DNA from: an uncultured Clostridia bacterium
GTDB lineage: Bacteria > Bacillota > Clostridia > Lachnospirales > Lachnospiraceae
Assembly (NCBI GenBank): GCA_947385955.1
Contig: CANDNA010000002.1
Span: forward strand, 124,001 to 188,000
Length of the DNA: 64,000 bases
Direction: 5' to 3'
Shown one piece after another: positions 15,980-22,988 of the stretch. The position numbers and the translations under genes were made by a program. The stretch's first letter is position 1. Each line of letters opens with the position of its first letter. The notes beneath the pieces were generated by a model. That model saw only the letters and a list, made by a program, of their open reading frames with translations, was not told where the DNA came from and ran no database searches.

Positions 15980-16000
15980 ATTCAACGTACTTCCTGCTCC

Positions 16001-17104
16001 TTACTGTTTCGTGTATGCCTGATAATTGATACGCACAGAAGCATTGTCCCCTTCTGAAATTTCCACTCCATAGTCTGCTGCAGCTTCGTTCCTGTTCATA
16101 CCATCCATCATCCTGGAAATAAGCTCCACATTGGTTTTTGCCATAGCATCCCCGTCCTGCTTCACCGTTCCCTTCATCTTTCCTGCATCAATCAGGGAAA
16201 CGCCCGCATCGGTAGCATCCACACCGAATACCAGGATTTCCGGATCCCCTTCCATCCCTGTGTTATAGCCAATGGCGTTCAGGGCTGCCACCACGCCTTC
16301 TGCCATAGAATCATTGTTGCAGAACACCACCTCGATATCTTCTTCATGGGTGCCTAAAAATGCCGTCATCGCCTCCTGCGCCAGCGCTGCATCCCAATTG
16401 CAGAGATAATTGTCAGCCAGTTTTTCAAATACAAATCCTTTGTCCTCTGCGCCTTCAATGCAGTACTGAGACCGGTCAAACGCCTCCTGGGACTCTGCAG
16501 AACCCTGGAAAATAACATACTGGGCTTTTCCGTCGCCGTTCCGGTCATATTCATCGGACCAGAACTGTTCAAACAAATCTGCCTGCATATACCCTGCCTC
16601 CGGGGAATTGGTACCTACAAACACCGTATTTTCCTCTGCGGCCAAAAGGCTCAGGTCATCCGGTTCATGATTGAAAAACACCACCGGAACGCCCGCTTCC
16701 GTACATTTTGCAAGAATGTCTGCCGATGCGGACACATTCACTGTCTGTACGATGATCCCGTCCACACCTTTGGACAGGAATGACTCCAACTGCTCATTCT
16801 GGGTAGCCTGTGAGTCATTGGCATCCATAACCTCATATGCATATCCCGCCTCCTCCAGATACTGACTCATATAAGTCCGTACCGTGGTGGTGTACGTATC
16901 GCTGAAGGTCCGGAGCAGGACTCCTACTTTTCTGCCTTCTCCCGAAGCGGTTGTGCCTGTACTTCCATCAGCCGTCTGTTCACTGCCGGCTGCCACCTGC
17001 GCATCGCCGTTTTCTGATTCTGATACGCTTCCCCGACCGGAGCCGCACGCTGTCAATGTAAGAATCAACAATACCGTCAAAAAAACTGCCGTTACTTTTT
17101 TCAT
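16001..17104 (-). CDS. sugar ABC transporter substrate-binding lipoprotein (MglB type)
   Basis: The 367-residue receptor has a lipoprotein signal with lipobox LTAC (Cys20), a long Ser/Gly/Glu linker to about residue 55, then the two-lobe binding domain starting KVGVLLRTFSDTYTT. The stretch DEYDRNGDGKAQYVIFQGSAE (split here as DEYDRNGDGK and AQYVIFQGSAE, about residues 183-203) resembles the calcium-loop region of galactose/glucose-binding proteins. The start has GGAGGATGG upstream. It is the first gene of the minus-strand transport operon, behind a promoter with two overlapping repressor boxes. The ligand is probably a hexose or related sugar, by family resemblance only. Confidence 0.9.
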   Translation of the reverse strand: MKKVTAVFLTVLLILTLTACGSGRGSVSESENGDAQVAAGSEQTADGSTGTTASGEGRKVGVLLRTFSDTYTTTVRTYMSQYLEEAGYAYEVMDANDSQATQNEQLESFLSKGVDGIIVQTVNVSASADILAKCTEAGVPVVFFNHEPDDLSLLAAEENTVFVGTNSPEAGYMQADLFEQFWSDEYDRNGDGKAQYVIFQGSAESQEAFDRSQYCIEGAEDKGFVFEKLADNYLCNWDAALAQEAMTAFLGTHEEDIEVVFCNNDSMAEGVVAALNAIGYNTGMEGDPEILVFGVDATDAGVSLIDAGKMKGTVKQDGDAMAKTNVELISRMMDGMNRNEAAADYGVEISEGDNASVRINYQAYTKQ

Positions 17105-17212
17105 ATACCATCCTCCATTACATAATAAGTAGAAACTACAATGTGTTACCTCGATTACATCATCCGGACAGACAACGGGGGAGCAGCTACTGGAGCCATA
17201 ATCGAATCAATA

Positions 17213-17227
17213 TATCACATTATGATA
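17213..17227. promoter_or_regulatory. ROK-type operator box 1
   Basis: TATCACATTATGATA has the form TATCA-N5-TGATA and is the exact reverse complement of box 3 at 17411-17425. It covers roughly +6 to +20 of the binding-protein transcript. Confidence 0.75.
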
Positions 17228-17242
17228 TATCATGTTTTGATA
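17228..17242. promoter_or_regulatory. ROK-type operator box 2
   Basis: TATCATGTTTTGATA directly abuts box 1 and shares the TATCA-N5-TGATA form. It overlaps the -10 box of the binding-protein promoter. Confidence 0.65.
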
Positions 17243-17268
17243 TTAACACCCTGTTGTAATTTTGTCAA
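17240..17268 (-). promoter_or_regulatory. sigma-A promoter of the second sugar transport operon
   Basis: On the minus strand TTGACA (17263-17268), a 17-base spacer and TAATAT (17240-17245). The leader is about 128 bases and contains a 7-bp inverted repeat (TCGATTA/TAATCGA). Confidence 0.82.
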
Positions 17269-17399
17269 TAAATTTCTTTTTTTCTTTTTATTTTTTGAGA
17301 ATTATTCCGAAATCATGTTTATATTTTTTTCTAAAAGAAAGACTTTTCTTTTCATTTTTACCAGATTTCATCTTTTTATTCCTTTTTCAAAAATAATGA

Positions 17400-17429
17400 T
17401 TGCCTTTTTGTATCATAATGTGATATTAT
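17400..17429 (+). promoter_or_regulatory. sigma-A promoter of the ROK regulator gene
   Basis: TTGCCT (17400-17405), an 18-base spacer and TATTAT (17424-17429). Operator box 3 fills the spacer and touches the -10, so the regulator should repress itself. The stretch 17270-17399 is AT-rich with no gene visible. Confidence 0.65.
17411..17425. promoter_or_regulatory. ROK-type operator box 3
   Basis: TATCATAATGTGATA is the exact inverse of box 1, with centres 198 bp apart, and lies in the promoter of the ROK gene. Confidence 0.75.
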
Positions 17430-17530
17430 TAATACAGTGAGAATACATCTGTTGAACAGTACATGTTTTCACAGGCTCTAAACGATGGAACAGAAAGGAA
17501 ACCGCACATAAGCGCGGTCTGGCATAAAGC

Positions 17531-18763
17531 ATGAAAAAAAATGTATCTTCTGACATTTCCACTTTGAAAATCCACAATTTACGCAGTATATTCTGTTCGA
17601 TTCAGAAAAGCGGCTCCACAACCCGCCGGCGGATCCAGGAAGAAACCGGTCTGAGCTGGGGCACCGTTTCTCAGTTTTCCAATCTTTTGTTATCTTCGGG
17701 GATTGCTGTGGAAGGGAGTATTCAGAATGGCAGCATCGGCAAAGCCCCCACAGAACTGGAACTGAATCCTCAGGATTATTTTCTGGTGGGAATTGATCTG
17801 ACACTGAGCCATACCTGCGGGATTCTGGTCAATCTGCGGGGGGATGAAATCCGTTCCCGCAGCATAACCATAGAGGATCCGGAACATGTCACAGAGTATA
17901 TGTGCAGTATGGTACAGGAATTTTCCTCTGACCTGGAACCGGAGAAACGGATCCTGGCCATCGGCGTATCCGTAGCCGGCAGTGTGGATCTGCAAAACGG
18001 GATCCTGCTCCACAGCATTTTTTCCGAAAAATGGAAAAATCTGGAGATCAGACGTATCCTGGAAACCCGGCTGCAGCTTCCGGTCTTTGTTTACCATGAC
18101 AGCGAGTGCGTTCTGGAAGCGGAGAAACGAATGGGCATCATCGCAGGCAGTCCCTGCAAAAACATTGCACTGGTTACGCTGCAATATGGTGTGGGCATGG
18201 CGTTTACCCATGATTCCCGGCATTACTACAGCAGCGGTATGCATCAGTGCGAGCTGGGCCATATTACCGTTTATCCGGGAGGCACTCTCTGCAACTGCGG
18301 CAAACGGGGCTGTCTGGAAATGTATGCTTCCAGGCTGGGCATTCCCCGGCAGTTTCTGGAGGCTGTCAGGCAGGGCGCCGTTACCGATGTCAATCCTTAT
18401 ATCTTTGACGCTTCTCTTTATGACACCATCCGGGATCATGCTCTCAGAGGCGATCCGCTCTGCCTGCGCCTTTTTGAACAACTGGGAAAACTGCTGGGCA
18501 GTGCCTGCGCTTCCATGTGTACGCTTCTGGAACCGGATGTATTGATTTTATACGGAGGTCTGCTGGAGGACGGTACCCTCTGGAAAGAAATATTTGAAAC
18601 CTGTTTCCGGGAAAATGTGTTTCCCATGTGTCAGACAAAAATCCGTTATTCCACGCTGACGGCAGCCGCCCCCATGCTGGGAGCCGCCTTCCGCGCACTG
18701 GACATGCGTCTGGATGATTTTCTGGCTGAAGTGCTCTATGACGACGTTCATACCCGTTCTTAA
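17531..18763 (+). CDS. ROK-family transcriptional regulator (NagC/Mlc/XylR type)
   Basis: The 410-residue protein has an N-terminal winged helix (TTRRRIQEETGLSWGTVSQF, about 30-49) and a sugar-kinase-like ROK domain. The zinc site is intact: His244 and Cys254, Cys256, Cys261 in GHITVYPGGTLCNCGKRGC. The ATP-binding DxGGT motif is degenerate (GIDLTLSHT, Asp89), so it should be a regulator, not a kinase. There is no Shine-Dalgarno close to the ATG; the nearest AAAGGAA is 32 bases away next to a short hairpin and an eight-codon open frame (17485-17511). It faces the transport operon and precedes the isomerase and kinase genes. Confidence 0.9.
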   Translation: MKKNVSSDISTLKIHNLRSIFCSIQKSGSTTRRRIQEETGLSWGTVSQFSNLLLSSGIAVEGSIQNGSIGKAPTELELNPQDYFLVGIDLTLSHTCGILVNLRGDEIRSRSITIEDPEHVTEYMCSMVQEFSSDLEPEKRILAIGVSVAGSVDLQNGILLHSIFSEKWKNLEIRRILETRLQLPVFVYHDSECVLEAEKRMGIIAGSPCKNIALVTLQYGVGMAFTHDSRHYYSSGMHQCELGHITVYPGGTLCNCGKRGCLEMYASRLGIPRQFLEAVRQGAVTDVNPYIFDASLYDTIRDHALRGDPLCLRLFEQLGKLLGSACASMCTLLEPDVLILYGGLLEDGTLWKEIFETCFRENVFPMCQTKIRYSTLTAAAPMLGAAFRALDMRLDDFLAEVLYDDVHTRS

Positions 18764-18896
18764 GCCTGATCCCACCCGGACATAAAAGAAAGTAACAGCA
18801 GAAATTTCAAGCAGGCAGGGGAGCCCGGTTTGGTATGTATGCTTTACTATAGCAAAATATACAACACTTAGATTTTGATGTAGAAAGGCGGACACC

Positions 18897-20327
18897 ATGA
18901 AGAAAAAACACGCACTTACCCTGGGCGTTGTCCCTACCCGCCGGAATCTCACCGGTGAATATTTCTGCAATGTGGACATTGCACAGGCCAACAAACGGGC
19001 AATTGAACAGAAATTAACGGAAATGGGCATTGCATTTGTCAACATTGATTTTCTCAACGAAGAAGGCATCCTCTACAATGGCCTGGATGCCAGGAAAGTG
19101 GCCGATTATATGCTGGAGCAGAATGTGGATGCCCTGTTTACCCCGCACTGCAATTTCGGGACGGAAGATGCCATTGCCAAAATCGGCAGACTCACCGGCA
19201 AACCGCTGCTTCTCTGGGCGCCCCGGGATGCTTCTCCCGATGCCGCCGGCAACCGCTGTACCGACAGCCAATGCGGTCTGATGGCTACCGGAAAAATTCT
19301 CCGTCAATTTGGAGTACCCTTTACTTATATGACAAACTGCACACTGGAAGATCCCGTATTCCAGCGTACTATGCGTACTTTTCTGGCGGCTGCCCAGATC
19401 GTAAAGAGTATGCAGCATCTTCGCATCGGCCAGATCGGTGTGCGGCCGGAGCCGTTCTGGTCTGTCAAATGCAATGAACTGGAGCTGCTGGAAAAATTCG
19501 GCATAGAGGTAGTGCCTGTCACCATGATCGAGTTGAAGCAGAGATTTGATGCCATTCTTTCCGGCAAGGGAAGTGACCTGACAGATATGGTTTCCTATTA
19601 TAAAGAAAATTTCCGGGTGCTTGTGGATGACGATGCGCTGCTGCGTACAGCGGCACTGACCCGGGCCATCCGTTCATGGGCCGATGAAACACAGGTACAG
19701 GCCGTTGCTTCCAGTTGCTGGGGCCCGATGCGGGACATCGGCGGGATCGCTTCCTGCTTTGCCTTTTCAGAACTGACCGATTCCGGCCTTCCCGTTGTCT
19801 GCGAAGCCGATGTACACGGCGCCATTACCTCTGTCATCGCACAGGCGTCTACCCACTGGCAGAAAGCCTCTTTCTTTGCAGATATTACCATGCGGCATCC
19901 TGAAAACGACAATGCGGAACTGTTCTGGCACTGTGGGGTATTTCCCCGTTCCGTTGCCGCAAAAGATACCATGCCGGTGATCGGCTGCAACTTTGACGAA
20001 GGCCGCCCCACCGTGGGGAACTTCCTGCTGGAGGATTCTCCCGTTACCCTTATGCGGTTTGACTGCTCAGAGAATGATTACAGTCTGCTGATTGCAGAAG
20101 GCAGGACTGTCCCCGGCCCGGCCACAGGCGGCACCTATGGCTGGATTGCCTTTAAAGACTGGCCCCGTCTGGAACATAAGGTAGTAACCGGCCCCTACAT
20201 CCACCATGTAGCCGGCGTCCAGCAGCATGTGGCGCCCGCTCTTTACGAAGCCTGCCGGTATCTTCCCCATCTGAAAGCGGATCTGGCAGAGCCTTCTGTG
20301 GAGGAAGTCCGGGCGCTGCTCCGCTGA
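18897..20327 (+). CDS. L-fucose/L-arabinose isomerase-family protein
   Basis: The 476-residue cytoplasmic enzyme resembles the FucI/AraA fold: an N-terminal Rossmann-like part (LTLGVVPTRRNLTGEYFCNV), a middle domain with the phrase HLRIGQIGVRPEPFWSVKCN near residue 170, and a C-terminal domain with CEADVHGAITSVI near residue 304 and GPATGGTYGW near 400. Members isomerise aldoses to ketoses with Mn2+; Glu/Asp/His in CEADVHG look like metal-site candidates. The start has AGAAAGGCGG upstream. It is followed by a PfkB kinase, so the likely scheme is import, isomerisation and phosphorylation. It is divergent enough that the sugar cannot be named. Confidence 0.82.
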   Translation: MKKKHALTLGVVPTRRNLTGEYFCNVDIAQANKRAIEQKLTEMGIAFVNIDFLNEEGILYNGLDARKVADYMLEQNVDALFTPHCNFGTEDAIAKIGRLTGKPLLLWAPRDASPDAAGNRCTDSQCGLMATGKILRQFGVPFTYMTNCTLEDPVFQRTMRTFLAAAQIVKSMQHLRIGQIGVRPEPFWSVKCNELELLEKFGIEVVPVTMIELKQRFDAILSGKGSDLTDMVSYYKENFRVLVDDDALLRTAALTRAIRSWADETQVQAVASSCWGPMRDIGGIASCFAFSELTDSGLPVVCEADVHGAITSVIAQASTHWQKASFFADITMRHPENDNAELFWHCGVFPRSVAAKDTMPVIGCNFDEGRPTVGNFLLEDSPVTLMRFDCSENDYSLLIAEGRTVPGPATGGTYGWIAFKDWPRLEHKVVTGPYIHHVAGVQQHVAPALYEACRYLPHLKADLAEPSVEEVRALLR

Positions 20328-20395
20328 CAGTTCCCGGTATCGGAAAAGGTCTGGCCGGCTGAAGTGAAATAAAAGAGACAGAAAGGATGAAAACT

Positions 20396-21364
20396 ATGAA
20401 AAAAATTTACGATGTCATCTGCATCGGATTTATTGTCCAGGATATCATCATCACCAATATCCCTTTTGATGCCCTGAGCCGGGACACTTCCGTGGCAGAC
20501 AGCGGAATCATCACTTCAGGCGGCGACGCCGCCAACGAAGCCGTTACCCTGGCCCGTCTGGGCAGCAGAGCCGCTCTTCTGGTCAAAATCGGCAGAGACA
20601 GTATCGGTAACAGCATTTACAGCACTCTGGAAAGCGAACCGCTGGACCGCTCCCTGATCATCCGGGACGATACGGCCGAAATGATGCTGGCCATCGTAGC
20701 CATCAAGCCGGACGGCGAACGTTCTTTTCTGGTCAAACCGGGCAATGACGCCTGCCATCTGATCCCACAGGATATTTCTGATACGGTCCTGCAGCAGACG
20801 CGGGCTGTCACCGTAGGCAGTCTGTTCTGCCTGCCGGGCCTGGACGGCATGGGCATGGCAGATATTCTGTCCAGGGCCAGGAGCCACGGCGCTCTTACCC
20901 TCTGCGATATGACCTATGACCTCAATCAGATCGGTCCGGCCGCCATGCTCCCTGTCTATCCTCATATAGACTACATCCTGCCCAGCCTGGAAGAGGCCAT
21001 ATACGCCACAGGGGAAACCGAGCCTCATAAAATCGCAGAGTATTTCCTTTCCCACGGCGTAAAAAACGTAGTAATCAAGTTAGGCGGCGACGGTTGTTTC
21101 TTTCAGAATCAAAACGAATCCTTCTATACCGACCCCTACTGTCCGGACACCATTCTGGATACTACCGGCTGCGGTGACACTTTTACAGGAGCCTTTACCC
21201 ATGCGCTCTTAAAAGGATGGCCCCTGCCCAGATGCACCGCTTTTGCCTGTGCGGCAGGAGCCTTAAATGCAACCGGCATCGGCGCCCACCATACCGTGGA
21301 AAGTGAGGCACAGGTACTGGCTTTTATGGAAAATACTCCCCGAAAAATTCTCTCCCGCTATTAA
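20396..21364 (+). CDS. PfkB-family carbohydrate kinase
   Basis: The 322-residue sugar kinase has the ribokinase fold. The substrate motif GGDAANEAVTLARLG lies near residues 43-57 and the catalytic DTTGCGDTFTGAF at 255-267, with Asp261 as the base. The ATG at 20396 is preferred over one nine bases upstream because GAAAGG sits nine bases before it. It lies 68 bases after the isomerase gene. It presumably phosphorylates the ketose made by the isomerase at C1 or the terminal carbon. No aldolase gene follows, so the phosphorylated product must be processed by enzymes encoded elsewhere. Confidence 0.9.
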   Translation: MKKIYDVICIGFIVQDIIITNIPFDALSRDTSVADSGIITSGGDAANEAVTLARLGSRAALLVKIGRDSIGNSIYSTLESEPLDRSLIIRDDTAEMMLAIVAIKPDGERSFLVKPGNDACHLIPQDISDTVLQQTRAVTVGSLFCLPGLDGMGMADILSRARSHGALTLCDMTYDLNQIGPAAMLPVYPHIDYILPSLEEAIYATGETEPHKIAEYFLSHGVKNVVIKLGGDGCFFQNQNESFYTDPYCPDTILDTTGCGDTFTGAFTHALLKGWPLPRCTAFACAAGALNATGIGAHHTVESEAQVLAFMENTPRKILSRY

Positions 21365-21388
21365 GATTTTGCTGCTTTTGTCCGATAT
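21362..21388 (+). promoter_or_regulatory. putative sigma-D (sigma-28) promoter for 21458-22114
   Basis: TAAG (21362-21365), a 15-base spacer and TCCGATAT (21381-21388) match the sigma-D consensus TAAA-N15-GCCGATAT at 10 of 12 positions. It overlaps the kinase stop codon. No sigma-A-like alternative is obvious. Confidence 0.5.
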
Positions 21389-21457
21389 AAGCTGTAGCAG
21401 AAGAAAATGCCAAAATAAGGCACAGAGCAGTTCAGTTCGGACAAGGAGGTTTTTCGG

Positions 21458-22114
21458 ATGAGTGTAAACGGAGTTACAGCAAACAGCGGCGTAAGCTATG
21501 ACGCTTATGACAGCACCAATATCAAAAATACAGTTTCTGACGGGAAAACAGAAAGCGCTGCAACAAATTCAGGTTCAGGCGCAGCCACCGGCGTAGTGTA
21601 CGAAAAGTCAGAGGACAAAAAGACAGATCCTGCCAAGACGACCTATAAGCCCAACACAGAGCTTGTAGCAAAGCTGAAAGCAGATGCAGAAGCACGTACC
21701 GCCCAGATGAGAAGTCTGGTGGAAAAGATGATGCTGGGACAGGGCAAGACATTCGGTACTGCCAATGACGACAGCATGTGGAAATTCCTGGCAGGCGGCA
21801 ACTTCACTGTAGACGCAGCGACCAAAGCACAGGCACAGGCTGATATTGCCGATGACGGATACTGGGGTGTAAACCAGACTTCAGACCGTATCCTTGATTT
21901 TGCCAAAGCCCTTTCCGGCGGCGATCCTGAAAAGATGGAAGAAATGAAAAACGCATTTATCAAAGGCTACAAACAGGCGACCGGTACCTGGGGCAAAGAT
22001 CTTCCCGATCTTACCAGCCGTACTTATGATGCCGTTATGGAGAAATTTGATAAATGGAGTGAAGAATCCAAAAAGACAGACAGCACCGAAGATGTGACCC
22101 AGTCTCAGGCGTAA
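21458..22114 (+). CDS. conserved hypothetical protein, possible sigma-D regulon member
   Basis: The 218-residue hydrophilic protein has no signal peptide and no membrane span. A Ser/Thr/Gly/Asn-rich N-terminal 60 residues is followed by a helical part: ADAEARTAQMRSLVEKMM (about 77-94), a Gln/Ala/Asp stretch ending YWGVNQTSDRILDFAKALSG and a C-terminal Lys/Glu helix. I recall similar uncharacterised proteins in motile Clostridia but cannot name a family. The ATG at 21458 follows AAGGAGG. A sigma-D-like promoter lies 70 bases upstream and a strong terminator follows, so it is a single-gene unit. A secreted or appendage-related role is possible but unproven. Confidence 0.8.
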   Translation: MSVNGVTANSGVSYDAYDSTNIKNTVSDGKTESAATNSGSGAATGVVYEKSEDKKTDPAKTTYKPNTELVAKLKADAEARTAQMRSLVEKMMLGQGKTFGTANDDSMWKFLAGGNFTVDAATKAQAQADIADDGYWGVNQTSDRILDFAKALSGGDPEKMEEMKNAFIKGYKQATGTWGKDLPDLTSRTYDAVMEKFDKWSEESKKTDSTEDVTQSQA

Positions 22115-22126
22115 GAGGAGTAACAT

Positions 22127-22166
22127 AAGGGCAAGACAGACCATTATGGTTTGTCTTGCCCTTTTT
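22127..22166 (+). terminator. rho-independent terminator after 21458-22114
   Basis: GGGCAAGACA (22129-22138) pairs with TGTCTTGCCC (22152-22161), extended by AA/TT below and ACC/GGT above, and is followed by five T. Confidence 0.9.
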
Positions 22167-22177
22167 ATACTGCATCG

Positions 22178-22212
22178 CCCCACTATGACACTTTAAAAAA
22201 AGTGTCTGTGGG
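22178..22212. repeat. inverted repeat between convergent orphan genes
   Basis: GACACTTT-AAAA-AAAGTGTC (22187-22206) is a perfect 8-bp hairpin, flanked by CCCAC (22179-22183) and GTGGG (22208-22212), which add a second paired segment. It lies just past the stop codon of the 22234-22824 gene and lacks a T-run. Confidence 0.55.
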
Positions 22213-22233
22213 ACAGAGTGATAAAACAACAAA

Positions 22234-22824
22234 TTAAATTACGTTATGGGAAAGTATTTCAAATTCTATGGGATCGTCCAGCTTTAAAAATTCTGCCTCC
22301 AGATCCAGTCCCATATAATCGGCTTCCTCTCCACCCTTATCGCCAGTGAGGCGGAGACAAAAAAGGATCTGGTAATATCGGGTGATCTCCGGGCTGTCCA
22401 GAGGGAGCCATTCGGATATCCATTCTTTTCCATTATGGTACTTATGGCGCAGCCGGCCCTCTTTCATGCTGTAGGGTCGATGGTTTTTATCCCGATAGAC
22501 ATAGCCATAAGACACATCCCCCACGTAGTAATTCCCAGTGAGGTATCGGATATCGGGGAAAGAGTCTACCTCGGACATGAGGACATCGCTGTTGGGGTCC
22601 AGGTAGTTCTGCCAGATGACCGTCTCAGCCAGGGATATCATCTCATCCCAGCGGGAGGCCAAAGCCTGATACTCTTCCCGGGTGATACCGTCGTCCAAAT
22701 CAATGCGCGGCTTCATCTTGTCTTTCCAGGAGATGTATGTATTTTCAGTGTTCTCTTTCTCAAAAACAATTTGGTGAGGATGGACGCCAGTTTTCTGACG
22801 TCGGGCATGTTCAAAAGACTCCAT
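22234..22824 (-). CDS. hypothetical protein, no recognised family
   Basis: The 196-residue acidic protein is rich in Tyr, Trp, Asp and Glu and has no signal peptide or membrane span. Notable segments are SRWDEMISLAETVIWQNYLD (about 57-76) and SEWLPLDSPEITRYYQILFCLRL (split as SEWLPLDSPEI and TRYYQILFCLRL, about 137-159). The ATG at 22824 has AGGAGGT upstream and there is a strong private promoter. It stands alone, with no recognisable partner, between two terminators, so it may be an acquired single-gene cassette; this is inference. Confidence 0.72.
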   Translation of the reverse strand: MESFEHARRQKTGVHPHQIVFEKENTENTYISWKDKMKPRIDLDDGITREEYQALASRWDEMISLAETVIWQNYLDPNSDVLMSEVDSFPDIRYLTGNYYVGDVSYGYVYRDKNHRPYSMKEGRLRHKYHNGKEWISEWLPLDSPEITRYYQILFCLRLTGDKGGEEADYMGLDLEAEFLKLDDPIEFEILSHNVI

Positions 22825-22854
22825 AGGGAATGACCTCCTTTTATCGTTTCAACA

Positions 22855-22883
22855 ATTATAAAACAATACCTGCCGAAAAACAA
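22855..22883 (-). promoter_or_regulatory. sigma-A promoter of the 22234-22824 gene
   Basis: On the minus strand TTGTTT (22878-22883), a 17-base spacer and a perfect TATAAT (22855-22860) lie about 30 bases before the start codon. Confidence 0.72.
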
Positions 22884-22911
22884 GCGTTTCCCAAAAGCAG
22901 GACTTCAGGCA

Positions 22912-22951
22912 TAAAAACGGAGCGCTGCTCCACAGATGATGACTCATCTGT
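22912..22951 (-). terminator. terminator after the DUF3794/LysM gene
   Basis: Two adjacent hairpins on the minus strand: ACAGATGA/TCATCTGT (22932-22951) and GGAGC/GCTCC (22919-22931), the second followed by GTTTTTAT (T-run at 22913-22917). Confidence 0.7.
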
Positions 22952-22988
22952 TTTACAACACCCCTTTTTTATCCAATCCCCATAGCCG

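Noticed and set aside
18836-18863. Imperfect palindrome TGTAT..TTT..AAA..ATACA upstream of the isomerase gene as an operator
   Set aside because: The arms are interrupted and do not match the ROK boxes; too weak to list.
22178-22212. Hairpin as the end of an insertion sequence
   Set aside because: No transposase or matching second end was found nearby; kept only as an inverted repeat.
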